Of a stretch of 64,000 bases of DNA, positions 37,570 through 46,518 are shown one piece after another. Within the stretch, counting starts at the first letter, position 1. Every line of letters starts with the position of its first letter. Source of the DNA: Pseudomonadota bacterium. Its GTDB lineage: Bacteria > Pseudomonadota > Gammaproteobacteria > UBA9339. The stretch is taken from NCBI GenBank assembly GCA_021781615.1, contig JAJXWM010000008.1, positions 1 through 64,000 of the forward strand. The letters are read 5' to 3'. The position numbers and the translations under genes were made by a program. Under the pieces are notes generated by a model. That model searched no databases. It saw nothing but the letters and a program-made list of their open reading frames with translations, and was not told the origin of the DNA.

Positions 37570-37767
37570 CTAGATTTCTCCAAGCATTCTTTTAACTAAT
37601 TTTTGATCACGTTTGCTAACCTTACCCATTGGTGCTAAACGCGCCTTTCTTTTGCTACTTTTTTTCGTCAAAATATGACTACGAAAAGAGCTACGATGTT
37701 TATAACTACCGCTAGCGGTTTTTTTAAAACGTTTAGCTGCGCTTTTATTTGTTTTTAACTTCGGCAT
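37570..37767 (-). CDS. rpmI: 50S ribosomal protein L35
   Basis: The 65-residue basic protein has the L35 signature [20 protein letters not shown] and ends [10 protein letters not shown]. It sits between infC and rplT, the conserved IF3-L35-L20 operon. Confidence 0.97.
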   Translation of the reverse strand: MPKLKTNKSAAKRFKKTASGSYKHRSSFRSHILTKKSSKRKARLAPMGKVSKRDQKLVKRMLGEI

Positions 37768-37791
37768 GATAAAACTCCACTATGTCATTAA

Positions 37792-38364
37792 TTATTCTTT
37801 CTCTTTATTACTTTTAACTTTTCCTGGCACAATCAGCATCACCATCTGCTTACCCTCCATTTTGGGGGCTTGCTCTACTGTACCATATTCTTTCAAATCG
37901 TTCTCGGCTCGCCGTAAAATATCTACACCTTGCTGTTGGTAAGATAACTCACGTCCACGAAACCTAACCGTGAGCTTAACTTTATCTCCTTCCTGTAAAA
38001 ATGCAACAGCTTGACGAACTTTTACTAAATAATCACCAATATCGGTGACCGGACGCATTTTTATCTCTTTTAACTGTACTCGCTTCGATTTCTTCTTAAG
38101 ACGCTTACGTTGCTCAAATAAATACTTTCCAAAGTCCATAATTCGACAAACGGGCGGCGTAAGCTGAGGGGCGATTTCTACCAAATCTAAGCTTACTTCC
38201 TGAGCTTTTTGTAAAGCTTCCTGAATGCTTAAAACACCAACCTGCTGTCCTTCAGCATCAATTAAACGCACTTCACGTGCGGTTATTTGACTATTCACCC
38301 GTGCTCTTTTGCTGCTGGTAGCACCACCACGCTGCTGACCGCGCGAACTGTTATATGGATTAAT
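37792..38364 (-). CDS. infC: Translation initiation factor IF-3 (ATT start)
   Basis: IF-3 keeps 30S and 50S apart and checks start codons. The first ATG/GTG-type start (38298) would cut off the N terminus, but the frame continues upstream to two ATT codons directly behind AAAGGAGG. I use the second ATT (six bases after GGAGG); the first is three codons-in-frame alternative at 38367. This gives 190 residues starting NPYNSSRGQQRGGATSSKRA before the conserved ITAREVRLIDAEGQQVGVLS. An ATT start is a known device by which IF-3 autoregulates infC. The signature FGKYLFEQRKRLKKK follows at about 80. Confidence 0.95.
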   Translation of the reverse strand: MNPYNSSRGQQRGGATSSKRARVNSQITAREVRLIDAEGQQVGVLSIQEALQKAQEVSLDLVEIAPQLTPPVCRIMDFGKYLFEQRKRLKKKSKRVQLKEIKMRPVTDIGDYLVKVRQAVAFLQEGDKVKLTVRFRGRELSYQQQGVDILRRAENDLKEYGTVEQAPKMEGKQMVMLIVPGKVKSNKEKE

Positions 38365-38379
38365 AATACTCCTCCTTTG

Positions 38380-40290
38380 TTAATATTTATTTTTAAGTAA
38401 GTCTAGCTTCATAATATCAGTTATTACCTTTTCAACCGACATCTGACCTAAATCTTTACCGTCACTACTACGTACAGCAACTGTTTCTGTCTCGATCTCT
38501 TTATTACCAACTACTAATACCAACGGTACCTTAGCAATCGAATGCTCGCGGATTTTAAAGCCGATTTTCTCATTTCTCAAGTCATAAATCACTCTACACC
38601 CATAATCTTGGAACTTTTGGGTAACTTTCTTGGCATATTCGACCTGATCATCGGTAATATTAACTACCACCCCTTGAACCGGAGCAAGCCACAGAGGCAG
38701 GTTTCCGCCAGTTTCTTCAAGTAAAACTCCAATAAATCTCTCAAGTGAACCAATGATTGCTCGATGTAGAATAACTGGGGGTTTCTTTTCCCCTTTTTCA
38801 GTAATGTAATACGCCCCAAAACGCTCGGGCATGAAAAAATCTACTTGTAGCGTACCACACTGCCAAACTCGACCCAAACTATCGCGCAGTGAAAATTCGA
38901 CCTTTGGACCATAAAAAGCACCGTCACCAGGAGCCTCTTGCCACTTTATATTGCTTTTATCTAAAACAGTGGCTAAAGCATTCTCGGCCACATCCCATAT
39001 CTCATCAGTTCCGATACGCTCTTTAGGGCGAGTTGATAACTTTACTGTAATCTCTTTGAAGCCAAAGTATGCACAAACTTCAACAACTTGGCCGATAAAT
39101 GCCTCGCATTCCGTCTGAATCTGATCATCGGTACAAAAAATGTGTCCATCATCCACAGTAAAACCACGAACCCTCATCGTTCCATGTAAAGATCCTGAGA
39201 CCTCATTACGATGACAGTAACCAAATTCACAATATCTAATGGGTAAATCACGATAACTCTTAAGACCTTGTTTATATATTTGTATATGCCCAGGACAATT
39301 CATCGGCTTTAAAGCATAGTGCCGGTTTTCCGATTCGGTGGTAAACATTACCTCCCGGTAATTATCCCAATGCCCCGACCTTTCCCATAAACTACGATCC
39401 AAAATTATGGGAGTATTGATCTCTTGATAACCAAATTTTATTAATTTGGAAATTAAGTATTTTTTAATCTCGGAATAAATAGCCCACCCTTTGGGATGCC
39501 AAAAAACAATACCAGGAGCCTCTTCCTGCAAATGAAAAAGATCCATCTTCTTCCCGATTAAGCGATGATCGTTTTGCTTGGCTTTTTCGAGTCGTTCTAG
39601 ATACTCTTTTAATTCTTTTTCACTACCCCAGGCAGTACCATAAATACGTTGCAGCATCTCGTTATTGGAATCACCTTTCCAATATGCTCCGGAAAGCTTG
39701 GTTAATTTAAAAGATTTTAGGTGCGAAGTACTAGGAACATGGGGACCAAGACAAGCATTGATAAAGCTCCCCTGACTATAAAATGAAACCTGATCATCAG
39801 GAATATCCTCTACCATCATTATTTTATAATTTTCATTACGACCTTTAAAGAAGGCTACGGCATCGCTTTTGTTTTTAACAGTTCTTTCTATTATCTGATT
39901 AGTTTTTAACAAGTCATGCATTTTGTTTTCTATGGTGACTAAATCATCTTCAGTAAAACCTTTAGGATAATAAAAATCGTGGTAAAAACCATCTTCGATA
40001 GCAGGACCTACGGTGGGCTCTGCCCCTGGAAACAATTCACAAACGGCATGTGCAAGTAAGTGTGCAGTAGAATGGCGTAGTATTTCAAGTCCCTCTGGAT
40101 CTTTTGGGGTTAAGATTGTAATAGCGACATCATGATCGATGAGAAATGAAAGATCTACTGGCTTACCATCAACCTTGCCAGCAACTGCAGCTCTAGCAAG
40201 CCCAGGGCCAATCGCTTCCGCAACCGCTTTTACGGTTACTGGATTAGCGAACTCTATATGTTTGCCATCTGGAAGTGTTATTTTTAGCAT
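38380..40290 (-). CDS. thrS: Threonyl-tRNA synthetase
   Basis: ThrRS charges tRNA-Thr and edits Ser. I start at MLKITLPDGKHIEFA, the usual TGS-domain start; a 15-codon extension to 40335 runs through a dispersed repeat. The 636-residue product has TGS (1-60), the editing domain with HSTAHLLAHAVCELFPGAEP, the class II core (MKPMNCPGHIQIYK, RYCEFGYCHRNEVSGSLHG, LHRAIIGSLERFIGVLLEE) and an anticodon-binding C terminus. It begins the thrS-infC-rpmI-rplT run. Confidence 0.97.
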   Translation of the reverse strand: MLKITLPDGKHIEFANPVTVKAVAEAIGPGLARAAVAGKVDGKPVDLSFLIDHDVAITILTPKDPEGLEILRHSTAHLLAHAVCELFPGAEPTVGPAIEDGFYHDFYYPKGFTEDDLVTIENKMHDLLKTNQIIERTVKNKSDAVAFFKGRNENYKIMMVEDIPDDQVSFYSQGSFINACLGPHVPSTSHLKSFKLTKLSGAYWKGDSNNEMLQRIYGTAWGSEKELKEYLERLEKAKQNDHRLIGKKMDLFHLQEEAPGIVFWHPKGWAIYSEIKKYLISKLIKFGYQEINTPIILDRSLWERSGHWDNYREVMFTTESENRHYALKPMNCPGHIQIYKQGLKSYRDLPIRYCEFGYCHRNEVSGSLHGTMRVRGFTVDDGHIFCTDDQIQTECEAFIGQVVEVCAYFGFKEITVKLSTRPKERIGTDEIWDVAENALATVLDKSNIKWQEAPGDGAFYGPKVEFSLRDSLGRVWQCGTLQVDFFMPERFGAYYITEKGEKKPPVILHRAIIGSLERFIGVLLEETGGNLPLWLAPVQGVVVNITDDQVEYAKKVTQKFQDYGCRVIYDLRNEKIGFKIREHSIAKVPLVLVVGNKEIETETVAVRSSDGKDLGQMSVEKVITDIMKLDLLKNKY

Positions 40291-40298
40291 AAATGTCA

Positions 40299-40345
40299 TC
40301 CCCAATGCTTCCCCTACAAAAACATTAGGGGACAAGCCTATCGGG
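40299..40345 (+). repeat. Small dispersed palindromic repeat, copy 2
   Basis: CCCCTACAAAAACATTAGGGGACAAG matches the minus-strand core of the repeat at 27140-27250. It lies at the thrS start and creates a false N-terminal extension of thrS. Orientation is inverted relative to copy 1. Confidence 0.6.
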
Positions 40346-40380
40346 GAGCCAGTCAGAAAAATCTTTTATCATTACAAAAC

Positions 40381-40455
40381 TGGTAGGCACGAGTGGTTTC
40401 GAACCACCGACCCCCACCATGTCAAGGTGATGCTCTACCCCTGAGCTACGTGCCT
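40381..40455 (-). tRNA. tRNA-Val (anticodon GAC)
   Basis: The 75-base gene has acceptor AGGCACG/CGTGCCT, anticodon stem TCACC/GGTGG with loop TTGACAT (anticodon GAC), T arm CGGTGG-TTCGAAA-CCAC, discriminator A and encoded CCA. It lies between thrS and lpxH. Confidence 0.96.
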
Positions 40456-40699
40456 GTTTAATAATGGTAAAATATCATGATCCCCACGTTCAGGCAAGTA
40501 CTAAGGGTATAATAACTAAGCACAGACAAAAATAAGATGATTTGTGACGAAAAACGCGCATTTTATGCGCCACTTCTTCGCTCCACAAAAAGCAAAAAAA
40601 TCCGCCACTATACTGCTGTTTGCTTAAGAAGCGGTTAACGGCTATTACATCAGTTAACCAAAATTTGAATAATAAAGCCAAACAACTTATGATCAGATA

Positions 40700-41422
40700 A
40701 TGGAACGTCATACAATTTTCATCTCTGATCTACACTTAGGTAATACTACACTCGAAACCACGAAGATATTTCTCAAGTTTCTAGCAGAAATTACCGAGGA
40801 AACTGATGCACTTTATATTCTCGGGGATCTATTTCAATTTTGGGCGGGTGATGATGATCATTCAATATTTAATGAAACGATAAGAAATGCCCTAAAAGCG
40901 GCCGGAAATAAAATACCCATATATTTAATGTCAGGCAATCGAGATTTTCTCTTAGGAAAGGCCTTTGCAAAAGAAAGCGGCTGCACTTTAATTCCTGATC
41001 CTTGTCCAATTGATCTTTATGGCAAGAAAACGGTATTAACTCACGGTGATATTCTTTGCACTAAAGATCCCAAATATTGGATGTTTAGAAAACTTATCCG
41101 CTTTCCATTCGGGATCCAGATGTTTTTAAAACTACCGCTACAATTTCGTACGTGGTTTGCAAGCAAGATCCAAAAATACAGCGCTAAAATTAAAGCAAGA
41201 AAAAATAAAGATGTTTTGGCGGTGCAACCTGAAGCGACAAAAAAACTTCTAAATAAATTCAATTCTGTTCTTCTAATTCATGGACATATTCACATCGCTG
41301 AAATTGAAGAATTGACTGTTGATACCAAAAGAGCCGAACGCATTTCACTCGGAGAATGGATTAATCATAGCAGTGTTTTAGTTTACTATAACGATCACCA
41401 GCTAGAATTTAAAGTTCAATGA
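40700..41422 (+). CDS. lpxH: UDP-2,3-diacylglucosamine diphosphatase
   Basis: LpxH hydrolyses UDP-2,3-diacylglucosamine to lipid X, the step after LpxD in lipid A synthesis, at the inner face of the membrane. The 240-residue calcineurin-like phosphoesterase shows all metal motifs: FISDLHLG, YILGDLFQFWAGDD, MSGNRDFLLG, LTHGDILC and LIHGHIHIAE. LpxH rather than LpxI points to a gamma- or betaproteobacterium. It is alone on the plus strand. Confidence 0.93.
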   Translation: MERHTIFISDLHLGNTTLETTKIFLKFLAEITEETDALYILGDLFQFWAGDDDHSIFNETIRNALKAAGNKIPIYLMSGNRDFLLGKAFAKESGCTLIPDPCPIDLYGKKTVLTHGDILCTKDPKYWMFRKLIRFPFGIQMFLKLPLQFRTWFASKIQKYSAKIKARKNKDVLAVQPEATKKLLNKFNSVLLIHGHIHIAEIEELTVDTKRAERISLGEWINHSSVLVYYNDHQLEFKVQ

Positions 41423-41434
41423 CACCTCTAAGGC

Positions 41435-41458
41435 GTGCAAAATGGTCGCTTAGTTTTT
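41435..41458. repeat. 24-bp exact duplicate of toxin-gene sequence
   Basis: GTGCAAAATGGTCGCTTAGT plus TTTT at 41435-41458 recurs exactly at 42422-42445 inside the toxin gene, in the same orientation. It lies just beyond the immunity stop codon, as expected for a leftover of an older toxin cassette. Confidence 0.7.
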
Positions 41459-41467
41459 AGGTTTGTC

Positions 41468-41815
41468 TTACAGTCCTCTTTTTTTCCACCATTTGTCGGA
41501 CTTGAATTCTGCAGGAATACTTGGATTGTCTTTTATGCTAAATATGTCTACCTCCGGATCATATTCATTTCGCAAAATTTCAAAATACTGGTCCCTTAAG
41601 TCATTTGGAAGCTTTACACCACACCATGGACAGTAATCTATACATTGCCTTGCAGTGATTAAATCCTTTGTTTCTTGAATCTCTTCTTTTGGAATCAACC
41701 AGTCTATAACATGAATACTATACTCTCTAAATATTGGAGAATAACTTATAGCAACTCTTTCATCTTTTAGTTGATGCTCCATTTGTTCGCAACACATATT
41801 TATTTTATAGTTCAT
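41468..41815 (-). CDS. Immunity-like protein (DUF6980-type) for the upstream toxin
   Basis: The 115-residue protein has an N-terminal CCEQM, a central IDYCPWCGVKLPNDLRDQYF (two zinc-ribbon-like Cys pairs in total) and ends PSIPAEFKSDKWWKKRGL. This pattern resembles the DUF6980 family, whose members commonly follow polymorphic toxins. Its start overlaps the end of the 913-residue toxin gene by 11 bases, the standard toxin-immunity layout. It would bind the RNase domain in the cytoplasm. Known colicin E3 immunity proteins belong to a different family, so this pairing is notable. Confidence 0.75.
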   Translation of the reverse strand: MNYKINMCCEQMEHQLKDERVAISYSPIFREYSIHVIDWLIPKEEIQETKDLITARQCIDYCPWCGVKLPNDLRDQYFEILRNEYDPEVDIFSIKDNPSIPAEFKSDKWWKKRGL

Positions 41816-44546
41816 CTTTTATCTCTCTACCTGGTTTTGCTGGTTTATACATTTCACCGGTCGTAGGATTCTTAGATCCCAAATGTTTACCATTTCTATC
41901 ATATACCTCAATATCATTGTGCAATTTATCCCATTTATAATATTCTTTATCTTTGCCCAGCAAACCGTTTGTTTTTACATCTTTCTTAAATGGCTGCAGT
42001 CCTCTCCAAACCTTACTCTCCGCTTTACTTGGATTAATCGTACGTCCAGAACCACTATTTTCACCTAGGCTTTTACCGCCATCACCCTTATTTTCCACCC
42101 TCAAACGAACATTACCAAATAAGGATTTTGTTATTCCAATTCCTGTTCCACTCAGCAAACATACCGGCTGACCGCAAAAAAATCCTCCAGCTGATCCGGC
42201 TGGTCCATCAGCAACTAAAGTCCCTAAAAATACCGACAACGCCGTACAAGAAGAATAATAGCCTGCCGTATTAGCAATAAAATCTCGGGCAAAGTTAGGA
42301 TTAACGCTCATTCTAACAGAAGTAAGTACATCCAGCAATCTGGCAGCTTGGTCTATAAATCTTTCAGGGAAGCCACTATTCAAAACCCTTTCGGCAGACT
42401 CTTTTAACTTACCGACATTTTGTGCAAAATGGTCGCTTAGTTTTTTGGGATCTCCATCGAGACTAAGAGTTTCTTTTATAAAAGCTTCTTGTCGTCTCTC
42501 TGCGCGCTCATAAATTTTCTTTTCTAAGTATTCAACGCAATCTTGACAACCACTTTCTTTAGCAAGATCGACAATCTTTTGGAGTTGCTCATCATCTTTA
42601 CCAAGATCATTATCATCGGCAGGCGAAATCTTAACACCAGCAAGAAATAGCTTTTTCAGCTCTTTACCGTTACCAGTAAAAAATACATAATGGCCCCCGG
42701 AACAATAATCATAGCTGTATGGTGTCAATAATTTATACTCTTCAAGAACTGGATGAGCCGGCACCAAAAATGCAGCAGCCAAATAATAACCATTTGAACA
42801 GGTAATACTAAAGCCATAATCTTCACAACCCTCCAATGCAAGAAGCCCATAAACATCTTCTTTAGGTAAAGTCCGACTCGCTGCCAAATCATCAGTATTT
42901 ACGTAGTTCATTGTAACTTTTCTAGCTCTAACACACGGAGGCATTGGTACTCCAGCTTGAAAAGGACAACCGCAATAGGCAGTAAACACACCAGCAGCAC
43001 TTACCATCTTTATTGGAAGCAACATATCAAACACCTGGTTGACTGCATAATCTAGCCATTTTATTGGGGTAATGATAGCTTCGCCAAGTATTGTTAGAGC
43101 TGAAAATTGGTAAGTTTGGATTTTAGAGTTCGATTCATCAATCCCTTGCAATGGCGCTTCTGTAAATTGGTAAATTTGGATTTTAGAGTTCGATTCATCA
43201 ATCCCTTGCAATGACGCTTCTGTAAATTGGTTCGCCTCGTCGTTCGATAAGTTAGTTCTTCGCAATAAAGTTGCTTGAGCTTGATTTTCTTGAAATGCGA
43301 ATATTCCTTTTAAAGCCTCATACTGTTTTGATTTTTCTATAAAGAAATTCTCCGCCTCTTTTTCGACACAACCAGCTCGTAATCTACATTTATCAGGATG
43401 GTAAATCTTGGCAAACTCCCTAAAAGCTTTTCCTACCATTTTAAGAGAAACACCTGGTGATAATTCTAATTTTTGAATAAGCCAATTTTTATATTCAACT
43501 AAATCTTCAGGATTCCACTGAGCAAAATCTTGGTTTTCTAGTTTGGCAAAATAGGCGGTGATCTCTTCATCACTTTTTTGGATCACTTGCTGGGTTTTAT
43601 TTTCTTTCTCTACTTTTCCTACTACCACGTCTGGATCTCGGCGCACAAGTTCGATCATGTGCCGTTCAAAACCGGTAAGATTGGTGTTTTTGTCAAGATT
43701 AGTTAGGCCAATTTTGAACTTGATACCAACGTATGCGGTGGTACCTCTTGGCTGATCGTGCTGCACTCCTGCTTCCACACTAAGCCCGTCTAGCACTCCT
43801 AATACCCTGCCGTGTGGCTCCCGATATTCGTAAGTAATTCTGGCTCTCGGACCGGCAATAGTTTCAGCACCATTTGCACGAAAATAATAACCACCACCGT
43901 ACGCCATTAGGTTAGAGGTCAAAGCGTAACCAATTTCAGCATCACCGCCAGTAAGCGCCCTTTCATAGCCTTCAGTAATATTTATAGTTCTGCTCGTCGG
44001 TTTATCAGTTATTGATTCACTGCTTTTTATTAATTTACTCGCAGTACCAAATGGTTTATAAAAATTTCCACCAAAAAATAATTTGTCACACCAATATTCA
44101 GCCCCAACCATTAATTGGTTGTAATGGTTTCTGTGGTCGCTTCTTTTGTGATCGTAAGCGGTGTAAACACCGAACATTTGTTTCTTATCGAGAAACAATT
44201 TTCTAAAACCCAAATGCACATTGCTTTCGAATGAAGCGCCGCTACGATCAAAAATTCTCAAATCGGTAAAAAATATTTGATCATTAGTTTGTAGTATGGG
44301 AATAAATAGATCGTAAAGGCCGGCGGTGTTTGAGTTTTGGTTGAAATAGCGTGCGCCGCCAACTTCGACGTAGGGTTGGTATTTATTGGGGATTTTTAGT
44401 GCGAGAGGCGATTCAGCAACACTCCCTGCAAAAGCTGATGAATATGATATGCCGAAAAAAATTACAAACAGTACAAGAAAAGCAACGTGGTTTTTAACCC
44501 AACGTAACTGAAGTCCATCAATTTTACGCGCCGAACTAAATACCAA
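41805..44546 (-). CDS. Inverse-autotransporter / J-domain / colicin E3-type RNase toxin
   Basis: The 913-residue product starts at a TTG with GGAG five bases upstream. A signal peptide lies at about 19-40 (AFLVLFVIFFGISYSSAFAG). Residues about 48-290 look like an inverse-autotransporter (intimin/invasin-type) barrel: YVEVGGARYFNQNS, NVHLGFRKLF, then TEGYERALTGGDAEIGYAL. A J-domain-like segment at about 340-410 keeps HPD at 383-385 (FAKIYHPDKC). Two near-identical 20-residue repeats follow near 445-485. The last ~55 residues match the colicin E3 cytotoxic domain: YYKWDKLHNDIEVYDRNGKH and LGSKNPTTGEMYKP, with D873, H876, E880, H888 and R907 spaced like E3 D510, H513, E517, H526 and R545. It should cleave 16S rRNA in competitors. 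An immunity gene overlaps its 3' end. Confidence 0.85.
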   Translation of the reverse strand: MVFSSARKIDGLQLRWVKNHVAFLVLFVIFFGISYSSAFAGSVAESPLALKIPNKYQPYVEVGGARYFNQNSNTAGLYDLFIPILQTNDQIFFTDLRIFDRSGASFESNVHLGFRKLFLDKKQMFGVYTAYDHKRSDHRNHYNQLMVGAEYWCDKLFFGGNFYKPFGTASKLIKSSESITDKPTSRTINITEGYERALTGGDAEIGYALTSNLMAYGGGYYFRANGAETIAGPRARITYEYREPHGRVLGVLDGLSVEAGVQHDQPRGTTAYVGIKFKIGLTNLDKNTNLTGFERHMIELVRRDPDVVVGKVEKENKTQQVIQKSDEEITAYFAKLENQDFAQWNPEDLVEYKNWLIQKLELSPGVSLKMVGKAFREFAKIYHPDKCRLRAGCVEKEAENFFIEKSKQYEALKGIFAFQENQAQATLLRRTNLSNDEANQFTEASLQGIDESNSKIQIYQFTEAPLQGIDESNSKIQTYQFSALTILGEAIITPIKWLDYAVNQVFDMLLPIKMVSAAGVFTAYCGCPFQAGVPMPPCVRARKVTMNYVNTDDLAASRTLPKEDVYGLLALEGCEDYGFSITCSNGYYLAAAFLVPAHPVLEEYKLLTPYSYDYCSGGHYVFFTGNGKELKKLFLAGVKISPADDNDLGKDDEQLQKIVDLAKESGCQDCVEYLEKKIYERAERRQEAFIKETLSLDGDPKKLSDHFAQNVGKLKESAERVLNSGFPERFIDQAARLLDVLTSVRMSVNPNFARDFIANTAGYYSSCTALSVFLGTLVADGPAGSAGGFFCGQPVCLLSGTGIGITKSLFGNVRLRVENKGDGGKSLGENSGSGRTINPSKAESKVWRGLQPFKKDVKTNGLLGKDKEYYKWDKLHNDIEVYDRNGKHLGSKNPTTGEMYKPAKPGREIKDEL
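43106..43230 (-). repeat. 60-bp tandem repeat inside the toxin gene
   Basis: Two copies of a 60-bp unit (coding for FTEASLQGIDESNSKIQIYQ and a near copy) differ at a handful of bases. The unit is a multiple of three, so the frame is kept. It lies between the J-domain-like part and the C-terminal half. Confidence 0.9.
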
Positions 44547-44604
44547 GTTTGCTCCAAGTAAAAAACTAAGAACTGTGGTCCGCCCTATCCGTTACGCTTT
44601 TCTT

Positions 44605-44907
44605 TTATTTTACCTTTGGCATTGTATCGTTTTTAGCTGCAAAGTACAAAAAAACACCTAAAATAGCGACATATATTAAACCAGTAATAGCCAAAATAGC
44701 TCCAATTGGCAAACATAATCCAACCTCATGAATAACATTATTTTCATCGATAGTAACAAACTGATTGCCAATTATTAATAGAGCTAAACCACACCAAAGA
44801 AAAGATGCGCTGATTATCCAATGCTTCCGATAAAGTTTACTTTTAAAACAAACACCGACCACAACTATTGCAAGTAAAGTGTACATTAAATAATGAAAAA
44901 TCATCAT
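44605..44907 (-). CDS. Small integral membrane protein
   Basis: The 100-residue product has four hydrophobic segments (about 3-20, 30-47, 62-85 overlapping into 75-92) and a short polar C terminus. GAGGAAA precedes the ATG pair. I do not recognise it. It lies upstream of the toxin gene on the same strand, about 58 bases away, but nothing shows a functional link; it could be an unrelated inner-membrane protein. Confidence 0.55.
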   Translation of the reverse strand: MMIFHYLMYTLLAIVVVGVCFKSKLYRKHWIISASFLWCGLALLIIGNQFVTIDENNVIHEVGLCLPIGAILAITGLIYVAILGVFLYFAAKNDTMPKVK

Positions 44908-44947
44908 ACTTTTTTTCCTCAGTTGATACTAAAGAGACCACTGCCTA

Positions 44948-45045
44948 ACTAACTTTTTTATCTCGCTCTTACGAGCTTAAAATTATATTCCTACCATTCC
45001 CCAGCCCTACGCTCTCCGGGCGAGTCGATAAAAAATTAGCTGTGT
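44948..45045 (+). repeat. Internally deleted copy of the TATCTCGCTCTT element
   Basis: TTTTTTATCTCGCTCTTACG ... CCCCAGCCCTACG ... CGGGCGAGTCGATAAAAAAT matches the left part of the element at 28676-29065, but lacks about 50 internal bases. It lies between recO and the membrane protein gene. Confidence 0.6.
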
Positions 45046-45088
45046 GGCGGCCTCTCAAAAACCCTAGACCAAAATAGATAACAGACAT

Positions 45089-45784
45089 TTACAAAAATAG
45101 CTCCCTACTTTTTAATTTTTTACCGCCGAGTAGTATTGCTAACACTCCGCGCAAAAGGCGTTTAGCCTCTTGTAATTCATCTTTGGTGCTTAAACATCCA
45201 TCATGCAAAGCCAATAAATTCTTTCCTAAAAAATTTGATGGACTAGCTGATTTTGCCAACTTCAAGCCATGACCAAACTCAAAAAAGTACTGCTTTTCTG
45301 GCAACACTTGCTCGTGGTTAGCCGTTTGATCCAATCGTAAACCATAGCCTAAATTAGCTAGCAAACACTTCTCAAAAAACCTCAACTCAACTTCTGGCTG
45401 TAACGATTTAGTAAGAGCAATAAGTGTGCTTTGGTAAGATTGGTACACTTCTGGATAAGATTCATGGATCGGCAATAATTTAGTTAATAACTCATTTAAA
45501 TAAAAACCGCTTAAAAGAACTTTGGGTGAAAAAGCGTAGCTCATGCCACTCATTTCTGCTTGTTGCAAAGTACGTAACTCGTTTTTACCACTAAAAGACA
45601 CCAGGAGTGGTAAAAATGGCGATAATATTCCACGAATTTTAGACTTTGCACTACGAGCCCCGCGAGCAACAACCGTTAACCTGCCAAAATTCATAGTTAA
45701 CAAATCAACTAATAAACTCGTATCCCGGTAAGGTCGAGAATGTAGAACAAATGCAGGCTGTAAGTTAACTTTATTTGCGGTCAT
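45089..45784 (-). CDS. recO: DNA repair protein RecO
   Basis: RecO helps RecR load RecA on gapped DNA. The 231-residue product begins with the OB-fold (AFVLHSRPYRDTSLLVDLLT, LTVVARGARSAKSKIRG), then a helical C-terminal domain (FEKCLLANLGYGLRLDQTAN). Four bases overlap with the nlpD-like gene upstream. RecO is usually near era/rnc in gammaproteobacteria, so this location is less common. Confidence 0.92.
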   Translation of the reverse strand: MTANKVNLQPAFVLHSRPYRDTSLLVDLLTMNFGRLTVVARGARSAKSKIRGILSPFLPLLVSFSGKNELRTLQQAEMSGMSYAFSPKVLLSGFYLNELLTKLLPIHESYPEVYQSYQSTLIALTKSLQPEVELRFFEKCLLANLGYGLRLDQTANHEQVLPEKQYFFEFGHGLKLAKSASPSNFLGKNLLALHDGCLSTKDELQEAKRLLRGVLAILLGGKKLKSRELFL

Positions 45785-46515
45785 GATTTTCTTGGTAAAT
45801 ATAACAACGGATCAACTGGTTTACCAAAACGACGAATTTCAAAATGGAGCGCGGTTTTTCCATCATTATCCTTTCCCATAATCGCTATTTTTTGTCGAGC
45901 TTTTACTTCTTGGCCTTCGCTTACTAACATTTCTTGATTGTAAGCATAGGCGCTTAAATAATCGTCGCTATGTTTAATAATAATTAGTTTGCCATAACTA
46001 CGAATACCGGTGCCACTATAAACCACTATTCCATGATTACAGGCTAAAACTGGTTGATTGTTACCACCAACAATATCGATCCCTTTATTACCACCAAGTT
46101 TATTATTAAATTTAGCAACTACCTTACCAGCTGTTGGCCAAATCCATCCCGACAATGGTTTGGTGGAACTATCCATAACACTGTACCTAAGCTCACTAAG
46201 TGGTTTTGGTGATTTTGTCTGGTACTTTACTGATGATCGAGACGACAATGGGTTAATATGCAGGCGCTGACCACGACGAAGTGCATATGGCGCCTTAATA
46301 TTATTGAGCTCAGCAAGATAACGATAATCAACACCAAAGGCCCATGCGATAGAATATAAAGTATCCTTTTCCTGGACAATATAAGCATTTCTTGCTGAAG
46401 ATGGTTTTTGCCAACCTTCAGTTACCGGCGGCAACTTAACTGACCGTGGTTTAGCGCAACCACCAATAGATATGATTAGTAATAATAATGTTAGAAAATG
46501 TAGGGTCTTTCGCAT
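45781..46515 (-). CDS. nlpD: NlpD-like lipoprotein (LysM plus degenerate M23 domain)
   Basis: The 244-residue lipoprotein has a lipobox (LIISIGGC, Cys20), a LysM domain (about 46-90, YIVQEKDTLYSIAWAFGVDY) and a LytM/M23 domain (about 125-240, GNKGIDIVGGNNQPVLACNH). Metal ligands are lost: N in place of the first His (NKGID) and Y in the SAYAYN motif, as in E. coli NlpD, which activates the amidase AmiC rather than cutting peptidoglycan itself. It lies next to surE, the conserved gammaproteobacterial neighbour; rpoS is not nearby. Confidence 0.88.
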   Translation of the reverse strand: MRKTLHFLTLLLLIISIGGCAKPRSVKLPPVTEGWQKPSSARNAYIVQEKDTLYSIAWAFGVDYRYLAELNNIKAPYALRRGQRLHINPLSSRSSVKYQTKSPKPLSELRYSVMDSSTKPLSGWIWPTAGKVVAKFNNKLGGNKGIDIVGGNNQPVLACNHGIVVYSGTGIRSYGKLIIIKHSDDYLSAYAYNQEMLVSEGQEVKARQKIAIMGKDNDGKTALHFEIRRFGKPVDPLLYLPRKS

Positions 46516-46518
46516 TAT

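Noticed and set aside
45781..46515. NlpD-like gene as an active M23 peptidase
   Set aside because: The metal-binding His residues are replaced (NKGID, SAYAYN).
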